From positions 11,984-75,983 of the forward strand of contig JBAZJM010000002.1 of NCBI GenBank assembly GCA_041651315.1: DNA of 64,000 nt. Direction: 5' to 3'. Numbering within the stretch: position 1 is the first letter of the stretch; each line of letters starts with the position of its first letter. Position numbers and translations under genes: made by a program. The notes beneath the pieces were generated by a model. The model saw nothing but the letters and a program-made list of their open reading frames with translations. It searched no databases and was not told where the DNA came from. This document shows, piece after piece, positions 43,910-52,673 of this stretch. Source of the stretch: CAITYL01 sp041651315. GTDB taxonomy: Bacteria; Verrucomicrobiota; Lentisphaeria; Oligosphaerales; CAITYL01.

Positions 43910-44382
43910 GATGATACAACCTCATTGATGGCAAGTAAATTTTCCATTCGTCTAATATCAGCATTCGGAAAAAACTCACATAAGTCAACTTGATCAGGAA
44001 TATTCAATACGAGTGATACTTCCCCTTCATATTCACCGGGAACATAACACATTGACATTTCAATGACATCCTGATTGTTTAAAGTGTTGGATGAAAAAGA
44101 AATGGTTGTTACAGCTATAATGATATAACCGGAATAACCTGAAGTATACGCCAATTTCGCTGCCGCACGTTTAATACTCTCAATAATTACTACATTAGAA
44201 TTAGTCATCTCAAATAATGGGAGGGTTATTTGGGAATTGCCTTTCGTAGGTAAAAAAGAAAGAGTGTTGATGAAATCGAATTTATCTATATAATGAATAG
44301 GGATATCACCATCATATTCATAACGTGGGATTGCTCCTTGCGATAATAACTCAGCGATAATTGGAATGAAACATTTTTTCAT
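43906..44382 (-). CDS. Unknown protein, paralogue of the 44383 gene
   Basis: 158 residues. Shares with the next gene the pattern LPLFEMTNSNVVIIESIKRAAAKLAYTSGYSGY ... MCYVPGE ... FFPNADIRRMENLLAINEV. Tandem duplication followed by divergence is likely. Role unknown. Confidence 0.65.
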   Translation of the reverse strand: MKKCFIPIIAELLSQGAIPRYEYDGDIPIHYIDKFDFINTLSFLPTKGNSQITLPLFEMTNSNVVIIESIKRAAAKLAYTSGYSGYIIIAVTTISFSSNTLNNQDVIEMSMCYVPGEYEGEVSLVLNIPDQVDLCEFFPNADIRRMENLLAINEVVSS

Positions 44383-44841
44383 TCAAGTTGCCATGATATC
44401 AGCAATAACCAAGTTTTTTCTCATTCGTTCTTCATTCATGCTTGGGTAGTATCTCAATATATTAACTTTTTCCGGGATGTAAGTAATAGATGATAAGTCA
44501 TCAGTTTTATCACCTGGAACGTAAAACATACATAGAATAGTTTTTGATCCAGCATCATCTCTTCTTGCATAAGAACGGATGAGAATCTGTGCATACCCCC
44601 AATACCCAACAGTATGTGCTAGAGTCGCTACTCGTTCTTCAATATATAACCGGATATTGTTTGTTGAAATATGAACCATAGGAAGAGTGACCCCGGAGTC
44701 AACTCCTTTATATCCATAATCTATATCCCCAGAAATACTTAAGTGAGCTATCGGAGTATTAAACTGGGAGAAAATTTTAAACCATGAAGATGAATTATTG
44801 GTTTCCACCCATGCTGAGTCTATTTTTATAAAACAACTCAC
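44383..44841 (-). CDS. Unknown protein, paralogue of the 43906 gene
   Basis: 152 residues. LPMVHISTNNIRLYIEERVATLAHTVGYWGY ... MFYVPGDKTD ... YPSMNEERMRKNLVIADIM aligns with the neighbour along the C-terminal 100 residues. Start follows the membrane-protein gene by 8 nt. Role unknown. Confidence 0.65.
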   Translation of the reverse strand: MSCFIKIDSAWVETNNSSSWFKIFSQFNTPIAHLSISGDIDYGYKGVDSGVTLPMVHISTNNIRLYIEERVATLAHTVGYWGYAQILIRSYARRDDAGSKTILCMFYVPGDKTDDLSSITYIPEKVNILRYYPSMNEERMRKNLVIADIMAT

Positions 44842-44849
44842 GAGAGAAT

Positions 44850-45377
44850 TTATTTAGCAGTAGCTTCAACTTGTGCAAATGGAGGAGGTGCTGCACTCGC
44901 TGGACGAGGTGATATACCAGGAAGAACATCGGTAGGTGCTTCCGGTGCTTCTGACATATCAGCCATTTTTACAGCCGGAGTCTGATTCACATTATTCTTC
45001 ATTGCATTAAATGGCGGATTCTTCACAGTTGGTTTCGAAAAGAATAATGGAGTCAAAGTACTTGATGCACTAGGTGCAGGCGAAACAAGAGTTGCTATTT
45101 TTCGAGCTTCACCTTTAGTATATCCATCAAGATATGAACGAAGTGACTGAATATCATCATGATTACTTTCTGTAGCTTTAGCGATTTCGTTCGTTCTATT
45201 AACAAGAATTTCGTAGCTTGCCTTCGTGACTTTCATATCTTGTGGTTTAAACCAACCAACAAGAGCTGTCACGATAGCAACAACAGCCAAAACAAGTTCT
45301 TTAATACTTACAATGTAAGAAATTATTCTAATGAATTTAGATTTTGGACGATCCTGAGAGACCTCATCATTTGCCAT
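44850..45377 (-). CDS. Single-pass membrane protein with Pro/Ala tail
   Basis: 175 residues. One hydrophobic helix (ELVLAVVAIVTALVGWF, about 28-44), then a helical region and a Pro/Ala/Val-rich low-complexity tail (MSEAPEAPTDVLPGISPRPASAAPPP). Likely a type II-like membrane anchor with a flexible outer part, perhaps a spanin- or lysis-associated protein; this is inference. Follows the structured RNA region. Confidence 0.6.
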   Translation of the reverse strand: MANDEVSQDRPKSKFIRIISYIVSIKELVLAVVAIVTALVGWFKPQDMKVTKASYEILVNRTNEIAKATESNHDDIQSLRSYLDGYTKGEARKIATLVSPAPSASSTLTPLFFSKPTVKNPPFNAMKNNVNQTPAVKMADMSEAPEAPTDVLPGISPRPASAAPPPFAQVEATAK

Positions 45378-45404
45378 GATTTAGAACAATACATGAATTA
45401 AATA

Positions 45405-45540
45405 TAGATGAAGGGATTCCCGGGAAGATGATTAACCGAGAACCCCTTCAAACAGAGCAACGACACCAAATGACAAAAACTGGAACACCGAGGGCAGGCG
45501 AACAAAACCTGCGACCGCAAAAATGTCGTTGCTCTTTCAG
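45405..45540 (-). ncRNA. Candidate structured RNA or 5' leader
   Basis: On the minus strand a 12-bp perfect stem (45454-45465 with 45524-45535, TGTCGTTGCTCT arm) encloses GCAGG/CCTGC, then a second 14-bp stem (45410-45423 with 45436-45449) that needs two G-U pairs. The wobble pairs only form in minus-strand RNA. It sits just before the gene at 45377, so it may be a leader element or a separate RNA. Confidence 0.5.
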
Positions 45541-45555
45541 AGAATACAATTAGAG

Positions 45556-45891
45556 TCAAGCAGCTTCATCACAGTCAACGATAGTGATTTCACCAACTTT
45601 TCTAATATCAGAAAAAATTTCGAGAGTGGTTCTTACAGGAATTTTCTTCGCCAATTCCTTAGCTTCTTTTACCAGGAATTCTAGAAAAACAGGGATATTT
45701 CTTTCCTTATCAGCAATTCTTTTAGTTGTTCCTGAAAGAAGATACACCATTGCCGTCCATTGACCGTAACGATTTTCTTCGATATTATCGGACGGTAAAC
45801 GAACCTGAATAATAAATTTGGTTAAGGTTGATCCTATAAATATTAAGGGATCCCAGTTAAGTGATCCACATAGATCCATCTTCTCAGACAT
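45556..45891 (-). CDS. Unknown protein, 111 aa
   Basis: LPSDNIEENRYGQWTAMVYLLSGTTKRIADKERNIPVFLEFLVKEAKELAKKIPVRTTLEIF suggests an alpha/beta fold. Not recognised. Confidence 0.6.
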   Translation of the reverse strand: MSEKMDLCGSLNWDPLIFIGSTLTKFIIQVRLPSDNIEENRYGQWTAMVYLLSGTTKRIADKERNIPVFLEFLVKEAKELAKKIPVRTTLEIFSDIRKVGEITIVDCDEAA

Positions 45892-45920
45892 AGCTACACT
45901 TTACATAGATCAGATGAATA

Positions 45921-46133
45921 CTAAATTCTGTATCTCTCTTTAATATACTGAACTGCTTCCCAAAAATTAGGAGATCCCGGGACTTTCAATTCTTTACAGA
46001 GATGATCTAACATCTCATGATAAGTTGGTGGAGTCCAAGAGTCGTCTTCTGGTCTTGGACTCAACACCAATTCTATTCTTTCAGAATGCTGTTCAGGATC
46101 AGCAACCTCCGATCCTGGATCTGTTTCATTCAT
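45921..46133 (-). CDS. Small acidic protein, 70 aa
   Basis: Start ATG 46133 follows the preceding stop closely. Contains YHEMLDHLCKELKVPGSPNFWEAVQYIKERY at the C-terminus, a helical domain. Not recognised. Confidence 0.55.
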   Translation of the reverse strand: MNETDPGSEVADPEQHSERIELVLSPRPEDDSWTPPTYHEMLDHLCKELKVPGSPNFWEAVQYIKERYRI

Positions 46134-46137
46134 ATGA

Positions 46138-47151
46138 TCACCAATATGGATCATAGAATACATCGAACATATACGCAGAAATCAAAACATCATATGGATC
46201 AACCCAACCGTAACTAACATACCCATAACTTTGGGTGAAGACAACCGGAGTTTCAGTAATAATAGTGTCAGTTTGACTTGCCCCTAATGGGAGTGAAAGA
46301 TCAACTAAAGAACCACAACCAGAGCAAACTTGGTCACCCGGATATAAAAGTGATTTGCACTTAGGACATTCAAAAGCATCAGGAGGCGGAGGTGCAAACT
46401 GATGTCCACATGACGGACAACCTGTAAAAGGTTGTCCATTTTGTTTAGCATCATCTTGAAACATAGCGAGAGGAATTCCGCAATTTCCGCAAGGAAAACT
46501 ATCGCGTTTCCTATTTTCAATTTGGCAAGCAGTATATAAAGCCTGCATTCGTCGTGAAGCAACTTCAGGATCACCATCTTGATCCATTTCTTGCCATTTG
46601 AAAGAACCCGCGACAGTTTCTTCTATTTGCTTAAAGATTCTCCCATCGAGTAAGTGGAAATAGAAGTTGTTACTCGAATAATGACCAGAACCTAATCGAT
46701 AAAGAAAAACCACTTCATGTGGATCGATTTCTTTCCCGATCTTATTCCCTGACCATTGAATGAGAGCCAGACGCATATCTACAGCATCTGGATTGTCTAC
46801 TTGAACAAACCGGGGATCGAAAATATCCCAGCGAACTTCAGCTGGTCTTTCTGGTGAGATCCATTCATCCGGAGTAAGTTCACGTAAATCGACTGCGATA
46901 CAAGGATTGAATTGTCGAATCGTATCGATAGCTCCGATAAAGGTCTTCATGAGTCGTCGACCTTTATCGGTAGCAGTATATCGACCTGCTTCATCAACCA
47001 TTAAACCAGCCTTCACCATATCAGCAAGAACATGACTCAAGAATCTCTCATCGCCTTTAAGCGGTGAAGTGAAACGAATATTTTGTTCAAGTGATAGGTA
47101 AAGAATGGACGCCGCAAGAATTCGAGCTTGCCAGGGGATTAATTCAGCCAT
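46138..47151 (-). CDS. Winged-helix and zinc-ribbon protein, 337 aa
   Basis: Start ATG 47151 is 2 nt after the lipoprotein stop; an upstream start would overlap it by 74 nt. The N-terminal ~80 residues look like a winged helix (LSHVLADMVKAGLMVDEAGRYTATDKGRRLMKTF). Two zinc ribbons follow near the C-terminus (CGNCGIPL ... GCPSCGHQF, CPKCKSLLYP ... CSGCGSLV). Tyr/Val-rich C-terminus. Possible regulator or membrane-associated protein. Confidence 0.6.
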   Translation of the reverse strand: MAELIPWQARILAASILYLSLEQNIRFTSPLKGDERFLSHVLADMVKAGLMVDEAGRYTATDKGRRLMKTFIGAIDTIRQFNPCIAVDLRELTPDEWISPERPAEVRWDIFDPRFVQVDNPDAVDMRLALIQWSGNKIGKEIDPHEVVFLYRLGSGHYSSNNFYFHLLDGRIFKQIEETVAGSFKWQEMDQDGDPEVASRRMQALYTACQIENRKRDSFPCGNCGIPLAMFQDDAKQNGQPFTGCPSCGHQFAPPPPDAFECPKCKSLLYPGDQVCSGCGSLVDLSLPLGASQTDTIITETPVVFTQSYGYVSYGWVDPYDVLISAYMFDVFYDPYW

Positions 47152-47152
47152 A

Positions 47153-48085
47153 TTAGCGTCCCTTACTTCTGGAAACTGGTGCTGAAGCTTTTGAAGGTGT
47201 CGAAGCTCTTGAAGGTGTCGAAGCACCTGAGGAAGATTTCATGGTCGGTGTTGATTGTTGTCTTGGAGCAGGTGAAGGTGTGGAAGCTCGAGGAGTGTTA
47301 TCAAATGCAGCACCCTTTGGTCTCACATTATTTGAATTTGTCCGAAAATCGCCAGAGACGCCAGATGCAGCTGATCGGAGGGAATTCGAATTCGTAGCAG
47401 GTGCTGATCGATTTACGAAACTTGACTGACTGAAAGTTGCCGGAGGTTTTGAAACTGGCGCCGGATTGATTCGAGTCGTAGTTTGATAAGTTCGTTGCGT
47501 CTGCACGAATTGCTGACGTGGAACTGAACGAACATAAACATAGCTACTCGGAACTGTCCCGTAATAAGCAGCCCGGTTTATTGCATGTGCCCAAAGAAGA
47601 AAACTCAGACTTCGTTCTAATGGATTAGTATAATAATAGTCCCGATAACCGGAAACGACATTCGTATAATTCGCATTCATCACGGGTTGACCATTTTCCT
47701 CCGTGAATCTGATAACTGCGATTTGTTGTTCCGGACCACCCCCTGATGGTTTTGCAACAAAGTCGAATTCTCTATCGACTGGAGAATTCGTTTGAGCTTC
47801 TCTTACTTGAACATAATCACGTTGTTGATCTTTATCGATATCAACATTATTGATCGGATTTTGCGCACCCTCGTTGATTTTTACTTCAAGTGCTGAAGCA
47901 TTTTCAATACCGGAATTGATGAGGCCACCTATCAAATTCAACCCGAAGTCTTCAGGTGCAAGCATTGCTTGCATTTGATTTACTTGAACAACCGGAGGTA
48001 AATTCCCATTTTGACGGTAACCACTCGGTTGATTATTGTTGCAAGCGGTGAACACTAGAATCAATAACATCGCCCAAATTTTCAT
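47153..48085 (-). CDS. Secreted lipoprotein with low-complexity tail
   Basis: 310 residues. N-terminal lipobox LILVFTACNNN (Cys near residue 15) marks a lipoprotein. The C-terminal third is Ser/Thr/Pro/Ala-rich (SSSGASTPSRASTPSKASAP), typical of secreted or surface linkers. The middle has YRDYYYTNPLERSLSFLLWAHAINRAAYYGTV. A strong ribosome site (AAGGAGAG) precedes ATG 48085. Possibly alters the host envelope or excludes superinfection. Confidence 0.75.
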   Translation of the reverse strand: MKIWAMLLILVFTACNNNQPSGYRQNGNLPPVVQVNQMQAMLAPEDFGLNLIGGLINSGIENASALEVKINEGAQNPINNVDIDKDQQRDYVQVREAQTNSPVDREFDFVAKPSGGGPEQQIAVIRFTEENGQPVMNANYTNVVSGYRDYYYTNPLERSLSFLLWAHAINRAAYYGTVPSSYVYVRSVPRQQFVQTQRTYQTTTRINPAPVSKPPATFSQSSFVNRSAPATNSNSLRSAASGVSGDFRTNSNNVRPKGAAFDNTPRASTPSPAPRQQSTPTMKSSSGASTPSRASTPSKASAPVSRSKGR

Positions 48086-48145
48086 ATACTCTCCTTAAAA
48101 TTAGTGACTTCAAAAAACTCGAATTTACATCTAGTATAATTCATC

Positions 48146-48313
48146 ATGGCTGAATTCAAATGCGTAGCATGTCATTTTCACTGGAAAGGTGAATCAGGTA
48201 TGTATGCACATTGTCCAAAATGTGAAAATCTATATATTATATGGATTGATTACGAAAAAATAGCTAAAGAATATCGTATCAATAATCCCGACAGTAAAGC
48301 TTTCGGGGGCTAA
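48146..48313 (+). CDS. Small zinc-ribbon protein, 55 aa
   Basis: ATG 48146 gives FKCVACHFHWKG ... HCPKCENLYIIW, a clear two-CxxC zinc ribbon. TATAAT and TTTACA-like boxes lie upstream. Stops next to the convergent membrane protein gene. Function unknown. Confidence 0.6.
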   Translation: MAEFKCVACHFHWKGESGMYAHCPKCENLYIIWIDYEKIAKEYRINNPDSKAFGG

Positions 48314-48627
48314 TCATTCATTATATTTCGAACTATCAAATATTTTTCTATTTTTCGAATTCGATATTTTTTCCAAAGAAATAATATATACAGAAGTGAT
48401 GCTATCCCTGTTTGAATAAATAAATACCTCCAAATTCCTCGGTTAGTTATCATGAAAATCGAGTAAATTGATGAAGGGGTCATTATACAAAAAATAGGTA
48501 ATCTTATGGCAGTTAAATCATCTTTAAGTATATTAAGTCTTTGATCTGGGGTAAGTTGGACTTCACCTTCTTCCATATAATGGAATTTTCCAATTGGATC
48601 ATATTTTCGAATCATCCCAGTTCTCAT
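48310..48627 (-). CDS. Small membrane protein with two helices, 105 aa
   Basis: Two hydrophobic stretches (IFCIMTPSSIYSIFMITN and RYLFIQTGIASLLYILFLW) separated by a short basic turn; basic C-terminus (KKYRIRKIEKYL). N-terminal ~45 residues are soluble. A holin-like topology is possible but not shown. Confidence 0.6.
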   Translation of the reverse strand: MRTGMIRKYDPIGKFHYMEEGEVQLTPDQRLNILKDDLTAIRLPIFCIMTPSSIYSIFMITNRGIWRYLFIQTGIASLLYILFLWKKYRIRKIEKYLIVRNIMND

Positions 48628-48672
48628 TATTTAAATATTTCCTTCGTAGATTAACGTGTATGTACTTTATTC

Positions 48673-49110
48673 ATGAATATGAGAAAGAACCCAAAGAATC
48701 TTCTTCGATATGATTATAAGAGAAGTCATGGTTGGTGGGTACGATTTGAACGCAAGGGCGGGAATATAAGTAGATTATTTTCAGATTCTATCTATGGAGG
48801 ACGGAGAAAAGCTTACAAAGAAGCTGTTAAATTTCGTGATCACACCCGTAAAACTCTTCCAAAATATATAAGAGTCTACTCTCCAGGTCCAGGTAGAATC
48901 AAAAGGGAGATCCGGTGTTATATAACATTATCTGGTCATCGAGCATATTATGACGCCTGGGTAGCTTGGATTCGGGTAGCTCCTGGAAAAAACGCATCTA
49001 CAAATGCTTCTATCGACAAATGGGGGGTTCGAGAAGCCAAGAAAATGGTCCTCCGTTGGCTTGAAAAGAAACGAATTGAACAGAAACGAAATTACGCGAG
49101 AATTAAATAA
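48673..49110 (+). CDS. AP2-like DNA-binding protein
   Basis: 145 residues. YDYKRSHGWWVRFERKGGNISRLFSDSIYGGRRKAYKEAVKFRDHT matches the phage AP2/ERF-type domain (W-x-R, YGG-x-A). The second half (YDAWVAWIRVAPGKN ... WGVREAKKMVLRWLEKKR) may be a repeat. Basic throughout. Such proteins often accompany homing nucleases or act as regulators. Overlaps the next gene by one base. Confidence 0.55.
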   Translation: MNMRKNPKNLLRYDYKRSHGWWVRFERKGGNISRLFSDSIYGGRRKAYKEAVKFRDHTRKTLPKYIRVYSPGPGRIKREIRCYITLSGHRAYYDAWVAWIRVAPGKNASTNASIDKWGVREAKKMVLRWLEKKRIEQKRNYARIK

Positions 49111-49463
49111 TGGGAAGTCATAGCTGGAAACTTGGGGATGATGAATGGTATCACTGTCAATTTTGTCCAGAAGTGGTACATCAGGTTCTCTTTAATGGAG
49201 AAGATATTACCCTAATAAAAAGAAGTGAAGCCATGCACGGAAATTGCATAGCTTCCGCAAATTACGACACTCATCCAAGAGTTGACTGTTGTAAAGAAGG
49301 TAGTGAATATATCGTAGAGTATCCAAATGATCAAGCAGTGGATCCTGGATATCGGCATATTAGATTAAATATTCAAACTCTCGACAAAGGATGGATAGGA
49401 AATCTTAGAATTCGCTTCTGCCCATTCTGTGGAACAGAGTATAAATTAATAAAAATGAGTTGA
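49110..49463 (+). CDS. Zinc-finger protein, 117 aa
   Basis: WYHCQFCPEVVH near the N-terminus and FCPFCGTEYK at the C-terminus form two CxxC pairs. A Cys-Cys doublet lies between (DCCKEG). Likely zinc-binding. Ends at a terminator-like hairpin. Confidence 0.55.
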   Translation: MGSHSWKLGDDEWYHCQFCPEVVHQVLFNGEDITLIKRSEAMHGNCIASANYDTHPRVDCCKEGSEYIVEYPNDQAVDPGYRHIRLNIQTLDKGWIGNLRIRFCPFCGTEYKLIKMS

Positions 49464-49493
49464 TGTGCTACCGAGTCAAATCAGTAGCACATC
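49462..49493. terminator. Bidirectional terminator-like hairpin
   Basis: Perfect 10-bp stem GATGTGCTAC/GTAGCACATC with a 12-nt loop, between convergent genes. Confidence 0.6.
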
Positions 49494-49503
49494 TTCAGTT
49501 ATA

Positions 49504-49887
49504 TTAGATCGGGAAGCCTAATCGATCTTTCGTAGCCTGAAATGCTTCTGGCTGAATTTCCATACCATCATCAGTTGCTCGAGCTCCAGGGAATTTAGCC
49601 TCGAGAGATTGATTGAGTCGTGAAGCAACCTCAATTTGTTCTTCAAGTAAATCTTCTCGACGAATCACATGTCTCTCGATGAGAAGTTCAATAAGGCCAC
49701 CAAGTTCAATCTGAGTTTTTATCGCATCCTCACGATGATCCTGAATCGCCCGGTTTTCCCCGTTTACTTCATCACGAGTTCCTACTTGCCACTGAGAGAA
49801 AATGGATTTCCATTTTGTTACTTTGGCTAGTATTTTCGTATATTGATTTTGCAACACTTCAAGTCTTGATGGGCCGTGGGGTATCAT
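49504..49887 (-). CDS. Unknown helical protein, 127 aa
   Basis: Start ATG 49887 has GGAGAGGTGATTAAA upstream; an earlier ATG at 49968 overlaps the previous gene by 65 nt. Helical and charged (LEVLQNQYTKILAKVTKWKSIF, EDLLEEQIEVASRLNQSLE). Not recognised; may be a tail-assembly partner of the upstream gene. Confidence 0.6.
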   Translation of the reverse strand: MIPHGPSRLEVLQNQYTKILAKVTKWKSIFSQWQVGTRDEVNGENRAIQDHREDAIKTQIELGGLIELLIERHVIRREDLLEEQIEVASRLNQSLEAKFPGARATDDGMEIQPEAFQATKDRLGFPI

Positions 49888-49903
49888 TTTAATCACCTCT
49901 CCG

Positions 49904-50482
49904 TTAGCTTGCAAGATAAGCGGATGAAGCGTCTGCCACACCCTGTAGAGTTGTTGCTGCTCGAACATTCTGGATCACAGTTTCAGCTTCTGTGAACAAT
50001 ATCGTTATCCGAACCCAGATTGCTTCTACTACTGAAGTAAAATCTTGAGCCCTGGTGATATCAGTATAGGTTGATCCATCTCGAGAATGAACCCGGAATG
50101 GATAGCTCATTCCGAGAGCAGCCCATTTACCGCCAATACTATTCCACCCAAGCCATCGAGATTGATCTTCATCACTGATGGATAGATACTGTCCCGATGC
50201 TGCTGGGTATTCTACTTGCCCGGTATCTATTTTATTTTCTCGCTTTTGACATATTAGAGGGATGACTCGATTTTTCTCCGCAAGAAGTTCTGCTGCATCT
50301 ACTACAGCCTTTTCTGCTGGAGTCATCTCAGTTAGTGTGTCCCCTACCAATTTCAGGTAGTGCATAGGGACTGTCTCGAGGATGGTCAAATCTGGATTGA
50401 TTACCCAGTATACTGGGTCATAATCAGGGGTGTTGACACTATATATTATGACGAGTGTTTCTCGATTTAATACGTTTCCCAT
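49904..50482 (-). CDS. Tail-fibre-associated-like protein, 192 aa
   Basis: Pattern of AAELLAEKNRVIPLICQKRENKIDTGQVEYPAASGQYLSISDEDQSRWLGW ... DGSTYTDITRAQDFTSVVEAIW resembles phage DUF4376-type proteins next to tail fibres (low-confidence memory). It probably belongs to virion assembly. Confidence 0.45.
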   Translation of the reverse strand: MGNVLNRETLVIIYSVNTPDYDPVYWVINPDLTILETVPMHYLKLVGDTLTEMTPAEKAVVDAAELLAEKNRVIPLICQKRENKIDTGQVEYPAASGQYLSISDEDQSRWLGWNSIGGKWAALGMSYPFRVHSRDGSTYTDITRAQDFTSVVEAIWVRITILFTEAETVIQNVRAATTLQGVADASSAYLAS

Positions 50483-50566
50483 AATTCCTCATTTCATGAA
50501 TTACTGTTTCATGAATCGTCACTAAAAAGAACGAAGAATTATGGGCTTAGTAAATATCGACCATAT

Positions 50567-50740
50567 TTAGCTAAGTTCAAGTAATCTTTCAGTTCGTTCT
50601 TCCTCATCTCGTTCGTGACAAGCACGACAACGTGGGATGTCAGGATATATCAGAAATAAATCATCCGGATAGGGTTCATTACATGGATCAATTCCTGATC
50701 CTCCACAAATCTCACAATTATCGTAATCAGCTTGGCTCAT
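50567..50740 (-). CDS. Small zinc-finger protein, 57 aa
   Basis: ATG 50740 gives NCEICGGSGIDPCNEPY ... RCRACHERDEEERTERLLELS, a four-Cys finger of the DnaJ-like CxxCxGxG flavour. It is divergent from the plus-strand gene at 50774. Confidence 0.55.
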   Translation of the reverse strand: MSQADYDNCEICGGSGIDPCNEPYPDDLFLIYPDIPRCRACHERDEEERTERLLELS

Positions 50741-50773
50741 GAAATAAGATACATTTATGGTGTAATTTATATC

Positions 50774-51001
50774 ATGGCGCTCGCAAAGATCGATAAACGC
50801 AAGAAATTATCAAAAGGACGAATCGGTTGCACATTCGTAAATACTATTGGTCTACCAGTATCTCTTCCGATAGGGACGGTAATTACAGATATAACTGGTA
50901 ATACTTTCAGAGTGACAGCTCATCATTCTGAAGACGGAGAATTTACCCCATTATTGTCTCTATCTGGTGCCAAATCACCAGGTGAAAATATTGAATATTA
51001 A
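50774..51001 (+). CDS. Unknown small protein, 75 aa
   Basis: Start ATG 50774 chosen; GTGTAATTTATATC immediately precedes it. Beta-rich (TVITDITGNTFRVTAHHSEDGEFTPLLSL). Not recognised. Confidence 0.5.
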   Translation: MALAKIDKRKKLSKGRIGCTFVNTIGLPVSLPIGTVITDITGNTFRVTAHHSEDGEFTPLLSLSGAKSPGENIEY

Positions 51002-51009
51002 TCAAAACT

Positions 51010-51474
51010 GTGAAGATAAAAGTAAAGAAAACTAAAGGTTACGTAATCATGACTCTTGTCGGGATCAACAAGAGATCAAATGAAAATACTGATATAACCA
51101 TTAGTAGCGCACGTCATATAAGTGTTGGATATAAACGAGGATTCGTAATCATTGATTATATTGATAATTTAGCTTTGAATCCTAAAGGAACCCGAGTATC
51201 TCTCGGTTACGGTTTTCCTTGGCATGAAGATGATAAAGATGTCTGTGAATTTTCACGAGCTCGAAGTCAGGGATTTGCTGAAATTAGAAGAAAAATCGGA
51301 TATATACCGAAAGGATTAACCACTAATTTTGATAGATTCCTTGCTTTAATATATGAAGATCGACGAAGAGGAGAGATAGAAAGACTTGTTGACAAACTCA
51401 TTAATTTCTCAAATCCTGAGGAAATTGCTAGAATTATGAATACTGCTATCGTCAGACAAGTAATGAAGATATGA
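51010..51474 (+). CDS. Unknown protein, paralogue of the 51471 gene
   Basis: 154 residues. Shares with the next gene the run GFVIIDYIDN, FSRARSQGFAEIRRKIGYIPKGLTTNFDRFLALIYEDRRRGEI and a closing RQVMKI. Tandem paralogues; basic. Overlaps the next gene by 4 nt (ATGA type). Confidence 0.65.
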   Translation: MKIKVKKTKGYVIMTLVGINKRSNENTDITISSARHISVGYKRGFVIIDYIDNLALNPKGTRVSLGYGFPWHEDDKDVCEFSRARSQGFAEIRRKIGYIPKGLTTNFDRFLALIYEDRRRGEIERLVDKLINFSNPEEIARIMNTAIVRQVMKI

Positions 51475-51932
51475 ATTTTAAATTGAGAAAAGCTGGGAAA
51501 TTTATTTCCATAGTTATCAATAATGCACCAGCAGGAAAACCTGGAAAATTTGCTGAAAGTCTTCTCATCATTAGTTGTGCATATCAGGAATTCAGTCCGT
51601 ATACTCCAGGGTATATCGTAATATCATATCAAGAAGAAATGAGAACTAGTAAAAATGAAAGTAAAATAAGACAATATTCAGCAAAATGGCACTCAGGTAA
51701 TGAACCTTTTTCACGTGCCAAGAGAGATTTATTAGGAATCGTCAGAAAACTTTTCAAACATATTCCTGACGGATTCACTGAAATTGTCAATGAATTTCTT
51801 TCAGTTATTCACGAAGATCGAAGAAAAGGAGAACTGAAAGAACACATTCGGTTCATGTTGGATATATCGAACCAAGAAGAAATTGAAAATATGGTTCGGA
51901 TGGAGATCGCCGAACAGGTAATGAAATTTTAA
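51471..51932 (+). CDS. Unknown protein, paralogue of the 51010 gene
   Basis: 153 residues. FSRAKRDLLGIVRKLFKHIPDGFTEIVNEFLSVIHEDRRKGELKEH and the end EQVMKF align with the preceding protein. Stop overlaps the convergent gene by 4 nt. Role unknown. Confidence 0.65.
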   Translation: MNFKLRKAGKFISIVINNAPAGKPGKFAESLLIISCAYQEFSPYTPGYIVISYQEEMRTSKNESKIRQYSAKWHSGNEPFSRAKRDLLGIVRKLFKHIPDGFTEIVNEFLSVIHEDRRKGELKEHIRFMLDISNQEEIENMVRMEIAEQVMKF

Positions 51933-52384
51933 CCTTCAGGTTTAAACTGGGCTAACATTAAAATATTTCGTGTATATCGCTTTAACGTATCCTTGACTGA
52001 ACTAGACTGAATCATGTCAAGAGTTACCGTCTCGAGTTCGGCAGCATTCATTATTCTGTAACGAGAACCGGCAGCATTGATCATCACTGGATACCGATTT
52101 ATTGGGATGAATATTGAGCAGATATTTTCTTCAAATAGAAAATCTGGCTTCAAACTAGTAAATCTTACTGAAATATACCAAGATGTTGCATCACGATTCA
52201 CTGAGTTATCGACATAAGGACGAAATACTACTTCAGCATCTGGAAAAAGATACTGTTGAAGTATTTTAGCGAACCGCTCGAAATGATTCCTGATCTCTGA
52301 AATATCAGGAACTTCACCCACTTCTCGCGCTATCTCTTGTAATGAATCGATTATGATGTCTTGTGGGCTATCTTGATCTGACAT
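51929..52384 (-). CDS. Unknown protein, 151 aa
   Basis: Alpha/beta pattern (AKILQQYLFPDAEVVFRPYVDNS ... WYISVRFTSLKPDFLFEENICSIFIPINRYPVMI). TGTAATTT lies just before its ATG. Not recognised. Confidence 0.6.
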   Translation of the reverse strand: MSDQDSPQDIIIDSLQEIAREVGEVPDISEIRNHFERFAKILQQYLFPDAEVVFRPYVDNSVNRDATSWYISVRFTSLKPDFLFEENICSIFIPINRYPVMINAAGSRYRIMNAAELETVTLDMIQSSSVKDTLKRYTRNILMLAQFKPEG

Positions 52385-52398
52385 AGCCCAAATTACAT

Positions 52399-52659
52399 TT
52401 ATTTGGTAGTTTTTGCTACCATTTCATCGAAATCCTTGAACCCATAGGACTTAACGATATCACCTAGAAAGGCAAAACCGTCGAGTTGCGCCGTAACTCT
52501 CCCTGAATTATCTGAATTTTTCGAAATAACAGCTAAGCCTACAGTGCCGTCCGGGTTTTCTACCTTAGCAACATTCATAGCCAACATCAAATGAATGATT
52601 CCTTCAATCACTCGCTCTTTGGCGGAATCAGCTTTCAGTGTCTCTAGTTGTGTCGGCAT
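52399..52659 (-). CDS. Unknown small protein, 86 aa
   Basis: Helical N-terminus (LKADSAKERVIEGIIHLMLAM) then beta pattern (VGLAVISKNSDNSGRVTAQLDGFAFL). Not recognised. Confidence 0.6.
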   Translation of the reverse strand: MPTQLETLKADSAKERVIEGIIHLMLAMNVAKVENPDGTVGLAVISKNSDNSGRVTAQLDGFAFLGDIVKSYGFKDFDEMVAKTTK

Positions 52660-52673
52660 CTAATATATTACAG

